From the NCBI RefSeq assembly GCF_016808095.1, contig NC_068975.1, positions 4,023,501 through 4,087,500 on the forward strand: a stretch of 64,000 nucleotides of DNA. The letters are read 5' to 3'. Below, in pieces: positions 24,001 to 57,181 of the stretch. Position 1 is the first letter of the stretch. Each line of letters starts with the position of its first letter. The position numbers and the translations under genes are program-made. Under the pieces are notes generated by a model. It did no database searches. It saw nothing but the letters and a program-made list of their open reading frames with translations, and was not told the origin of the DNA. Source of the DNA: Vigna angularis. Taxonomy: Eukaryota; Streptophyta; Magnoliopsida; Fabales; Fabaceae.

Positions 24001-25662
24001 TCGTTTTGAAGAACTTATTTGTTGAACTTGTTTGTTGTTGTTGTTTGATTGAACTTGTTTGTTGTTGGTTATTATTGTTTGTTGTTGATATTGCACTACA
24101 CGTTCATAGTTCATGCTTTATAAAATACCAAACACTGAAATTTGTTGTTTTTTTGCTTTTCAGGTTTCGTAGAGTTGTAAAAAAATATCATAATTAATTA
24201 AAAAACGAAAAAAATTGATTAACGTCGACTATTGACAAAATTCGACGTTAAGTTAACGTCGTATATTAACAAAATTTGACGTTAATCAAATATCGAAGTT
24301 TTTAAATTCGACGTAAATTTAACGTCTCCTGATATGACGTCGTTCTCGAATTCGCCGTTAAAATTTGACATTGTACACGATTTTTGTACTAGTGATTGAT
24401 GAATAAGGAAGCATGAGAATTAGAGTAGCGCAAAGGATGATAATGGGCAGGTTATTATCAGTAAGTGGTGTGGGTGAAGCGTTCTATTAATCATGGATTA
24501 GTGGTTTGTGAGGGATGAGTTTCTTTAAGACAATATTGGTGTTGTTATATGAGAATGAGTCAGGAGTGGTTGGAAATTCTCAAGAGTTAGAAGTGATTTG
24601 GGTATGAAAGAAATAGGTATTAGGTAGAGAAGATAAGTGAGTCTACGGTTTCAAGCTGTAGGGTTAACTTTAAAGTGAGAAAGTATTAATGGATTTGGAA
24701 TAGGAAGAGTGGGTCAGCGGACGAAAGAGATGATTTGAGCCATGGTTTTGAGTTATAAGGGCGATCTAGAGGTAAGGAAATGTTAACAGATAGTTTGAAC
24801 AAAGAGAAGATTTAGGTTCTTGGTTTTATAAGAATTGAGTAAGAATTGAAGAATATGAAGATTGAAGTCTATAGTGAAGTGGTGAAGTGATTTTATTAGT
24901 ATAGTTGAAATGCTATAACTAGTGGGCTTCTCAAAATGGTTGAGAAAGCGCAGTTTGGACAATCCTAGTTTTAGAGGTGTCATAAGTGGGCTTGATACTG
25001 ATTAAGCTAGTGATCTCAAGTCGAGGAAGTTGCAAGTCTAAGTATGATAGAAAGCCAGTCGAGGAAGTTGCAAGTCAAAGATGGACCATTCACTTTGTTT
25101 TGGAAGTTGCAACAGAAAACAAAATTTCTTTGGAAATGAGATAGTATAGTTGGAAACTATGCTACTCAAGAGTGAAGATCAGGAAAACAAATGTGAAGTC
25201 ATCAGAAAGGGTGGGGATTAAGGGTGATCAAGAGTGTTAACAGTTGGTAGAAAACTCATAAGTTGTAATGATCAAGTCAGTGGTATAGTGGTTCTTAGAA
25301 GAAGCAAGAAGAGGTCAAAGAGTATCAGGCAAGGATTGAATTGAAGTCAGCACTAGTAAAGGTTTTAGAAGAGAATTACAAGAAGTAGTAGAGGCTTGAT
25401 GAGGACTGGTTGTGTGGCAGATACAACAAGATTAATTATGTGAAAGAAAGATTCGTATTAACTGAGGTTTAGAGGTTCAGATTTGTTTCGAGAATGATGG
25501 CTAGACCAAATCTACACTATTGATTACTAGGGCATTTTAACACAGAGGCAAGGTTTTCATGTTAGTAAGGTTGTGGGGAGTAGTATCTTTGTCAAAATAG
25601 GTTGTTCCTTCTACCTGGTAAGTCTAATTTTCGAGGACGAAAATTCTTGTTGTTGGGGAGAA
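21098..25662 (+). pseudogene. Internal region of element E, no readable gag-pol
   Basis: No long frame or recognisable catalytic motif remains. At 21724-21915 there are about seven copies of a GCCGAACGGTGGAAG motif spaced roughly 30 bp apart. A CACTA-type MITE is inserted at 23539-24394. The rest is purine-rich decayed sequence, which I can only assign by position between LTRs. Confidence 0.5.
23536..24397. mobile_element. CACTA-type MITE
   Basis: 856 bp (23539-24394) with terminal inverted repeats: 14 perfect bases (CACTAGTACAAAAA) and imperfect pairing beyond. It is flanked by a 3-bp duplication ATT (23536-23538, 24395-24397), as CACTA transposons make. Subterminal regions are full of AACGTCG / CGACGTT motifs in both orientations, as expected for transposase-binding repeats. 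There is no transposase ORF, so it is non-autonomous. It lies within element E and is younger than it. Confidence 0.9.
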
Positions 25663-28108
25663 TGTAAGAACCGAGAATTTTAAAGATTTTGGAGTGGTCA
25701 AGTGTGTGGGAATAATGAGACCGAATGATTTATATTAAAATAATATTACTATATAAAGGAAAATTTCAAATGTTCGTCCCATTTTCTGATACAATCATTT
25801 CTCTCCAAATCTTCTTCTCTCTTATTTTCTCCTCCTTCTCTCTAAAAATCTCTCATCTTACTTCATCTCATTTTCAATTAGACCGAGCTTTAAGTAATCT
25901 TGGAGTCAAAAATATCCTTTTCCACCGATCAAAGTCTTGTTTAGAGTTGGTAAGTCTCGATTTCTTGAGTTCTTGTGAGATTCCGAAACTTTTTGACACA
26001 TGCAAGCCAAGTTTCTGGTTGCATGTGTTCATCAGCTTCTTCTTCCCATTTCTAATCACATTTCTTGTCTTTTGGTGGTCTATCCTCATCAATCAGTGAG
26101 CTATAGGTGTTCTTGAGATTTTCTGAAAGTGTGAGCAAATTTGTGGAAGGGTAGAAGATTTCGTTCGGTTAAGAGGTAAAAGAAGCTAGTTAATTTAATT
26201 GTGATTTTCTATGTATTAAATTACTGTTTGGATGGTTGCATGTGTGTAACTTGAATATTTGATTGAATTGTGTCGGATTTGTGAATGCTGGAACCTATGA
26301 ACTGGTTGGAGTTTCTCTGCATAAGTGTTTGGTTTGTTCTGATCTTAAGGAAGTGGGTATGCGAAAATGAGAGTTTGGGGTAGGGAGTGAAATCTGGTAT
26401 GGGACTCTTTGGGATGATCTTAGAAAGATTTTAGGTACCTTCGGATAGGCGTAAATTGGTATATGAATCATGTTTGGAGGATTAGAAGTTGGGAAGTTGT
26501 AGTAAATTGGTGAAGATAGTTGTTGATCATAATTATGAAGTTATTCTACAGAATTATGCAGATCGTCGAGTGTCATTTATTGACCTTTCGGCTTTCTTTA
26601 TGTGTTCGGTCTTAACCGAGTTCTACTTTTATTGAGCTTTTCAGGTAATGACCGATCGGTCTTGTGCTAGTATTTATTTGAATAATAGTGATCGGTCTTA
26701 GTAGGGTGTGTGGTCTCTTAGTAGCAATCGGTCTTAGTAAGGTGTATGGTCTCTTAGTAGCGATCGGTCTTAATAGGGTATGTGGTCTCTTAGTAGCAAT
26801 TAGTCTTAGTAGGGTGTGTGGCCTCTTAGTAGCGATCGGTCTTAGTGGGGTGTGTGGTCTCTTCGTAGCGATTGGTCTTAGTGGGGTGTGTGGTCTCTTT
26901 GTAGTGGTCGGTCTTAGAAGGGTATGTGGCTTATTAGTAGCGCTCGGTCTTGTACTAGTTCTCGAGCTCGTACTTGTATTGGTCTTAAATGCATTCGGCC
27001 TCTCATGGGCCTTACCTGTTAATGACTGTTTGGTGATATTTTAGTAATCAGTATCAACTCTAAGTGTTCGGCCTAAGCTATAGGTGTTCAGCCTAAGCCA
27101 TAAGCGTTCGGTCTAAACTTAATACTTGGTATGGTGGTAGTATTCGGTCATGTTGCGGTACTTGGAATCCTCTAGTTTTCGGTTAGTAATGGTGCTTGGC
27201 CTTTTCTTTAGCTGTATCTATTATTGACTGTTTGGTCCTATTCTTTAGGTAGTGAGAGAACGACCGGTCTCCAACATTCACAGGTTGTTCGGTATTGTTC
27301 ATATATGTTTGGTGATTTCTGTTCGGCCCATATTTATATTTATTCCAGTGTGCTATTTTAATTAATTATTCCAATTACTTTGATGACTAATGTATGCATT
27401 ATCATAATGGTGTCAGATTGAAAGTATGGTTGATGGACGTAATTCCATGATCCTCACGGAGAGGTTACATGGTGGTGCCTTTTGTTGTGATTGACCGTAT
27501 GAATGACCGGAGTGTCCTAATAGGGTTTATCTTAACATCCTAATGATCATTCATGCTCAAGTAGAGAGTGACGAGTCATGTGGTGAGAATAGCAGGAGGT
27601 CCTAGCTTATAGGGTATCGTAGGTGATTTATAACGGACTAACATGGTGTGGCAGCTGATGGGTTTCCGGTTACTTCACCACACCGGTGCACAAACCCCTG
27701 AAACTTGACATTTCATGCAATCCGAATGGTCAAGTCTTGTGGTTGATCACTAACTTATGATGTATTTGGTTATTACTTGTATTGTGTGGTCAGTTCTTGC
27801 ATGCTTGAAATGCTCTCTTGTTACATGCTTATAAATTGGTTTAATCAGTATGAGTAGTATGATCAGTTAAATTACTCTAGTTTACCCTTGCTTTTTTGTG
27901 ACTTGTCTTTATGTGTTTATTTCTCTTTTGCGATGATCACCTGATTGGTGTGAGCTTAAAAATACAACTTTTTCAGTTAATTCATCGGAAGATTGTCGGT
28001 ATAGCAGCGGTATAGGAGTATTTCAGGTAAAGAATTTAGTTCTTCATAAAATTAAAGTTTTGTTCTTTCTTTATTAATATAATGTTTCATTTTAGTAAAT
28101 TTTATATT
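25663..28108 (+). repeat. 3' LTR of element E
   Basis: It begins TGTAAGAACCGAG directly after the purine tract, is about 2.45 kb long, and ends in the block shared with 20958-21060. It contains a 36-bp minisatellite (26690-26950) and scattered GTTCGGCC motifs (27065-27330). The terminal bases are missing compared with the 5' copy. Confidence 0.75.
26690..26950. repeat. 36-bp minisatellite in the LTR of element E
   Basis: Seven or more tandem units built on CGGTCTTAGTAGGGTGTGTG + GTCTCTTAGTAGCGAT. Because the unit is a multiple of three, it creates an open frame with a 12-residue repeat (IGLSRVCGLLVA), which is a by-product and not a gene. Confidence 0.9.
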
Positions 28109-29440
28109 ATAGTCATGTTTTGTTTCGATTGTTTTGAAATAATATATATATATATATTCTAAAAAATTTCCTCGAAAAATTTCCAAGATAGTTATTAAAA
28201 AACAGTATTATGTCAGCTGAAATAAATGAAGCATAGAATGATTATTTTAAATATTATGAAGTGCACGAAGCAAAATCTCAAACAATTTTAGGACTCAACT
28301 TCAAGTTACATTGACCCATGTGTTAAGGTAAATTGAACGTAATAAGTCAAACTAACCGTTTTGACAGTTTAGCTATTACGTAAATTACATAATAAAATTA
28401 AATTAAATTAAATGGAATTTATAGTTAAACAAACTCTTGGTGTATTAGTATTTTTTAAGAAAATAAAATTAATAAAAAATAATATAAAAAATATTTGATG
28501 ATTTACAGCAAAATTGTTGATTTGTTATATAATATTGGATTATTGAAACGTACATACTTCTTTCCTAGATAATTTATTTTAATTTTCTAACTTTAAAATG
28601 AAATAGAAATATGTACGTTAAAAATTCGTTTTGTATATATTATTATAAATAGTAGAATTAAACTTTCCCGTCAGTTGAATTTTAAATATACATATTGACG
28701 TGTTAAGCTATATTCTCTGTCATTGTGATCAATAATTTAATTTATTGGATAAAATAATTAATCATGAAAATAAATTAAAAATTCAATTTTACCACTAGTT
28801 CAAGTTTTCTGGAGGCTGGACGAAACTGAATTCACTTTCAAGTTTGTATCATTTATGAAAAAAACAAAAAACAACAAAAATTCAGTTAGATTTTCCTCAT
28901 TCATTGAAATTATTTTCAATTTTTAGTTTATGCACTGTTATTATAAAACTAAATTTCCAATAACTAATAATGATCCAGTCTATATTTTGTAGTCATCCAC
29001 AGGTGACAAAAAATTTAAGATATTTTTTCATCATACAAAAGTATATTTAAGTAATCAAAATTAAAAAGGTCATACAAAGAAAATAAGTCCTCTCCATTAG
29101 TTTTACTTTATTAATATTCTATTATAGATTATGTTTATAAACAAAGTATTGGCCTATAAATCTTTTATTACTGTTTAACCTCAGTCTCTCTATCCCTCTC
29201 TTAGCAGTTAAACTACCCCTCCATCTGTTCCAAATTCAATACATTGAGACTGAGATTTCAAAATTATATATGGCATTGCAAATACAAGGGAGTTTTTTTC
29301 CAGTTAGAGAATTAAAAAGAAAAAAGAAACTAACACCATAGTCTATTTTTTATTTAATGATTTTATTTATAGTGCCATAATTTATACATAAACAAACTAT
29401 TATACTTTTATGTACCAGAAAAAAATATAGTTTCTCTGGA
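28109..29440. other. AT-rich intergenic DNA
   Basis: No gene, repeat pair or transposon end was recognised. A short (AT)n run lies at 28142-28157. The region separates element E from the 3' end of the citrate synthase gene. Confidence 0.6.
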
Positions 29441-29447
29441 GGCGGCT

Positions 29448-29453
29448 TTTATT
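29448..29453 (-). terminator. Poly(A) signal of the citrate synthase gene
   Basis: AATAAA on the minus strand, about 33 nt beyond the stop codon at 29486. Further AATAAA-like strings lie near 29360. A short 3' UTR is implied. Confidence 0.6.
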
Positions 29454-29485
29454 GATCACTTAGCAGTTTCACTAGTAAATCCAAG

Positions 29486-51908
<22,423 letters not shown>

Positions 51909-52049
51909 GGTTGTGTGTCGATGGTTCTTTGTTGATTGGAGAATTTGAATGATTGAAGAAAGCGAAAGGATTGAATATGCCAATGGATTTGCGGATCAGA
52001 GTTCGATTGGAGGTTTGAACGAACAGAGAAATTGCTTCAGCTATTGATG

Positions 52050-52091
52050 CACGTGTCCGTTCCAGAGTTGAATATGCAGACAATGCACGTG
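52050..52091 (-). promoter_or_regulatory. Two G-boxes upstream of CSY
   Basis: Palindromic CACGTG at 52050-52055 and 52086-52091, 36 bp apart and 142-183 nt upstream of the start codon. G-boxes bind bZIP and bHLH factors in plants. The sequence beyond (52095-52125) is A/T-only with no perfect TATA box. The two boxes probably lie at the promoter/5' UTR boundary. Confidence 0.55.
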
Positions 52092-53078
52092 TTTCCCATT
52101 TTTATTTTATTTTTAATATTTTTTTCGATTATTTATTAATTTAATTAGTTGAACTTTCTTTTTTATTAATAAAACTCTCACTTTTAAAAATACAACCATG
52201 ATCTTTTAAAAATTTAATTAATTATTTCCATTTTAAAATTCCTAAATTAAGGCTTTCAATATCCGTTTACAATTTTTTTTATAATTAAGTATATATTAAT
52301 AGTATCACTAAATATACTAAAAACTAATTAATAAAACTAAAATAAAGTAATTAGACTTTTACTAAAATTTAATTGATTAATTTTAGTAATATTCCTCTCA
52401 AAAATATATTTTTTAAAATCCAAACTCGAAGTCTTTTTCTAAAATAGAAAAAAAAAGTATACAAAATGATATAAATGTTTTTTTTATTAAGAAAAAATCA
52501 TTTTCTTTTAAAAGTTACTTTCTCATTTATCTCTCCAAAAAGGAAGTATTAAAAATAACTAAATAATGATTAAGGAATTCGTTGTTTGAATCACTTTCCA
52601 TCCTCTTAGTATAATTAGTATAATTGTTTTGTTAATAATGTTATCTTTAAAAATAATTATTTTTTTCCTTGTTTTTTGTCCTCATAGTATAAGTTTGTAC
52701 ATTATTTTTTTATCTGAATTTACTTTTATATGGTTAATTGTTAGATTTTGTTTGAATTTAAATTTATTATTTAATATAATACAATTATCTCAGCTTATTC
52801 AAGATAAAATTAAGTTAAGTTTTTGTTCTTATAAAGTTGTAAAGATGTTTGTTTAATTGTTTTTAGGTTGTACTAACATTCAACGAAACTTAGTCTTAAG
52901 CTAAAACTAGATTGAACTAGATGACAAATTATTCTAAGGTTATTACAAAAGAAACACCAAAATTAAAAGAGAAGAAAAATAACAACATTAGCAAAAGCAA
53001 AGTTCAAATGTAAATGTGCAATGAGTTTGTGAAAAGAGTCCTAATTACTCTTTAGGAAGACCTTTTGTAAAGTGTAAT
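52092..53078. other. AT-rich upstream region of CSY
   Basis: Very AT-rich, no gene or transposon end seen. The open frame at 52629-52856 is low complexity and hydrophobic by composition only. Confidence 0.5.
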
Positions 53079-56026
53079 ACCCCAAATTTTCAGGTGTCAC
53101 GTGTTATTACAAAAATCAGTAAATTTCAACTTTATCATAATGTTAAAACGTATTTTCAAAAACTTTAACATTTGAACGTGCATAATTTATTCAAAACGTA
53201 GTAGTTCCAAAGCAATTGTCCAATTACATATTCCAAATAATGAAAATAATTAAGGAATTAAAATAACTCCAATTATATTGTCTTAAAATTCAAACATAAT
53301 AACTTTAAACAAAAATTCCAAGTTTATCTCTCGTCATCCCTCAAATCTATTATGCTTCAACAACACCTGCAACATCATCTACTTGCGTATAACAAATTAT
53401 ACTATCATCGCCAATAATTTCATTCACAACACACAACACACAAACACGTATGGGGTAAGCAAGTGATAAAACAATCATAATAATAAGATATAAACACATT
53501 AAATATATCAACCATAAACAACCACATCATACTCAACAGTAAAAATAATAAGATTCCTAATCCTCTAGCATAACAACTTAATCACAATGAATTACTCAAT
53601 TCTCAATCCACAATCCTCGATCCTTGATTCCTTGACCCTTGATGTTATTACTAACATCTCACACATAGACCCTTGGTATATTCACTCATTAGCACCTATG
53701 CTAACAACTTACTATAACCATTATAATAACATCATTGTCAACATAACATCACTTGAAGCATTTCCAATACCACGATCATCATTATAGATACACCACCATC
53801 ATGACTATCCCAGTCATGAACAACACCATAAGCATCATCGTACCATGAACACCCTAGTAGAAACAGTCATTTTCACTCTTGTATCATACATCACCTGTTT
53901 GTAGCTACTCCTACAAACTAATCTATAGCCTCCTCTATAGATTTGCTCGAGTAGTCCCACAATCCAACTAAGGAACTTGTAATCCTGCCACAGAAGGACA
54001 AGGAAAACACCATCACCCCCACAAAAGGAAGGTTCAATACCTGAACAACCCTTCCTTTGCACACAAGGCAAAAGGAAGCACCTATCCACAAATAAACTCA
54101 TGATTTACATGGTACAACAAGTAGACCTATCCTCTACTCTTATGTCCATCAACCATACCATCAGGTACACTCCAACATTCACCCATGCTCCAATCTTAAC
54201 CACAAGTCAAACCTGATCCTAAACATAACCACAAATCTCATTCTTTGATTATCATCAAGTTCTACAACACCTCTAGCTTGGTCCACATCCATTCTTCATC
54301 AAAACGCACTTTTCCAGCAAAATTACACTAGGATAATCGATTATCATAAGTGATAATCAATTATTCCTGAGAGGTTCACATTTACACAAAATATATTATG
54401 ATAATCGATTATCACTTAAGATAATGGATTATTTCAGTGGTTCTGACACAACAAATTTCCAAATTCATCACATATGAAGGGATAATCGATTATCATCCCA
54501 AATAATCGATTATTTCGGAAACAACACTCAAAACTAATGCACAAATAATCGATTATAACTAATGATAATAGATTATACCAAATTAAAACACATCCTTGAC
54601 AGAATTTAAGTGTTCAAACACACATATATCAACCCTAAATCACGAGAAAACATACCCAACACATCATGCATGTATTCAGCTCTCATACACTCTTATGCCC
54701 TAATACATTCATTACATCACTTGAATCATAAAAAACTCATAGTTATGCAGATTATAACCCAAACAACCCAATATTCTACGTATGATTATCATATCATCCT
54801 TATAACATATATTTGTATGGTAAAACCTCAAGCATCATAACTTTGTTTCCCCTTAGCATTAATACCTATTATGGGATAACCTAACCAAACCATACATACT
54901 TTCATAAGGAAAACCTAACACAAATATTACATAAACTCTATGCTCATGTATACACAAATCCTTACCCAACAATAACCACAAATAATCATACCAAAATCAT
55001 GTACACATGCATCAAAACAAGGATTATCAACCAAGATAATCAAGAACATATAACATACAACAACAAGTCAACAAAGGTAAGCTTCTCTATACCTTGGTCA
55101 ATCCTAAGGTTTTATCTACAACTCCAAAACAACACCAATATTCCCTTGCACTAAGGTTTTCTGAAACTCTTCCTTTTCTCTCCTAGAAAACGTCTCTTAT
55201 CTCCCTTATCTCTCTCTTTTCCGTTTTTAGATTTAGAGTAGTAATGTGCAGACCCTTGTTTCTCCTTCTCCTTTTTATCTTCTTTCATTTTATCTCTATC
55301 TTTTAGTTTTAATAAAATCTCTCACTTAGTCTTTAAAAACCACCAAGATTTCCTCTCCTATTTTATCTCAACTAATTTTTAAAATATCAAAAACTATTAA
55401 ATCCTCCTAAGATTTACATAATCTCTCATTCACATTTCATATTTTCTATTATTTGCATCCCTTTTACTTTCTACACCCCTTTAACTTAATTTTTGCACCA
55501 TTTTATAAAGGTGAAGAGACCCTTTTTACCCCTAGGCCAAAAATATAATTAAAAATCTAAAACTATTACCTTTCCCTAGGAATTGAACCCCCATTCATTC
55601 AATCCTAAACAATATCTCTACCATCAAAATAAGACATCACATTAGTAATGTCACACACAGAAATCACCAAATTAATAACATACTAATCATGTGTTGTACT
55701 TTATCAATAATAACACTAAATAATTAATATAGCAATTATAATTCTAAGAAACATCTAAACATTAAACACCAATTCCCAAACAATAATACTCAAGTCTCAA
55801 AACCACATTATTCCTTAATTACTACATTTTTCCTCGATCTTATAGTAAACCACTCTGGGGTCTTTAATTTAATATTTTAGAACTCAAAATGGTAATTCCC
55901 ACTCAAATTCTCAATCAATTCATACCTAACTTAGAATTATGCCCTCAAACATAGCTAATCATCAAAACCTATTCTGAGATCAAGTATAAACAACTACTTA
56001 TTCTATATTCATTATTACCATAGTGT
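53079..56026. other. Unresolved AT-rich repeat, perhaps an old gypsy LTR
   Basis: Starts with TGTAATACCCCAAATTTTC, a string typical of the edge of chromovirus LTRs. A line GGAATTGAACCCCC near 55580 is also familiar from such LTRs. No second copy, primer site or target duplication is in the window, so borders and orientation are open. It contains the palindrome array at 54332-54577. Confidence 0.3.
54332..54577. repeat. Four pairs of ATAATCGATTAT-type palindromes, each pair 20 bp apart
   Basis: Eight copies of GATAATCGATTATC or close variants start at 54332/54352, 54400/54420, 54481/54501 and 54544/54564. In all four pairs the offset is exactly 20 bp, while the distance between pairs varies (68, 81, 63 bp). 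The first member of each pair keeps the perfect core ATAATCGATTAT. In the second member of three pairs one base of the CG dyad is changed. Confidence 0.9.
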
Positions 56027-56031
56027 ACATA

Positions 56032-57181
56032 TGTTAAGACCTCGGCAAGTGTACCGAATCGTATCAAGTAATAATAAATGGTAAGACCAAGTATCGTTTC
56101 CCAATATACTCATGACATTAAACAATTGTGTAATTACTTAACTAATTAAGACTAAAAAGATATTTTGTTGGTTTTTAAATGCAAATGCAACAAAAATAAA
56201 CACGAATGCAATTTGATCAATTGAGGCTTTAACACAAATGTGAATGGATGATGTTGATAATATGAGACGAATATGTTGTTGGGGTTTAGAATTCACCTAA
56301 TCACTCTCATGCATATTAGAATTCTTCTTCTTTATTAATTGTTAATGTCACTTTCTAAAGCACTTAGAACCCGATGTCTCGACGAAAAAAGCATATCCTT
56401 AATTATTAGTTTACAATGTCTTGTCTCCCTAATAATTAATTTTGCATTACGAACGGAAGCTTGAGACAACCAAGCGTTCTATCCTTATGTCTAGGCAATA
56501 GTTCCCATGGGAGAAATTCCCCACTTCTAGGTTTCTCCGTATGTGTCCATATCAAAGAAAACCAATAATCATGCCATGAATGAGTTAAACATAACAAACA
56601 TAGAGCAAAGGAGAATAACCCTAACAATTAATGAAAGAAGCATAAATAAATTGGAATCAATTCAAATACATGAGAGTTTAAAGGTTACCTCTTCCCCAAC
56701 AACAAATAAGGTTTAGTTCTCCATTATCATGGAGAAACTAGATGAACAATGGAATGAAAGAGATAGAAAAACCCTAGAAATTGAAGAGGAGAGCTTCCAC
56801 ATCCCCAAATCTGCCTCCAAGGGGCGAAAAGTGTGTTTCTATGCTCAGGCCATCAAGAGATACCAACCCTAGGTCGTGCAAGTCCTTAAATAGATCAAAA
56901 TTGGATCATGGGCCAATGTCACTAGCGCTTAGCACCCTAAGTGGGGCGCCCAGGCGAGCTTGCGAGAAAATTGGCGCTCAGCGCCCCTAAAAGGGTGCTC
57001 AAAATTATACTAACAACATGAGTATACCCTTTACTTATTCACAAAATCATCAAGTATACCCTCTACTCACTTATTCACAAAAGTATACTAAAAACATGAA
57101 TTCAAGGAATCTTCTAAGTCAAAAACGGTTGATTTAACATCAAAATTGAATCATAGATAACGGTATTTTCAACCGTTATCA
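56032..57181 (-). repeat. 3' LTR of element C
   Basis: Starts TGTTAAGACCTCGGCAAGTG and ends AACCGTTATCA. The segment 56925-57000 with GCGCTCAGCGC-like palindromes is about 100 bp shorter than in the partner, so a deletion lies there. Confidence 0.9.

Larger units (their letters stand above)
20958..28108 (+). mobile_element. Decayed chromovirus-like Ty3/gypsy element (element E)
   Basis: A 5' LTR tail (20958-21079) repeats the end of the 3' LTR (28013-28108). It is followed by a tRNA-iMet primer site and about 4.5 kb of internal DNA. Then comes a purine-rich tract (TTGGGGAGAA, 25654-25662) and the 3' LTR. No open gag or pol survives. The sequence upstream of the purine tract (TTCGAGGACGAAAATTC, 25630-25646) is typical of the polyprotein end of Tekay/Del-type elements. 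The assignment to chromoviruses rests on that end and the primer site. Confidence 0.7.

Noticed and set aside
26688..27044. 118-residue ORF with a 12-residue repeat
   Set aside because: It is a translation of the 36-bp minisatellite in the LTR of element E; no start context or relatives.
51909..51983. Upstream in-frame ATG as the CSY start
   Set aside because: It would add 25 residues before the protein and displace the PTS2 signal from the N-terminus; the ATG at 51908 matches the family layout.
53079..55860. Full solo gypsy LTR
   Set aside because: Only the left edge looks like an LTR; I found no right edge or target duplication, so it is left as unresolved.
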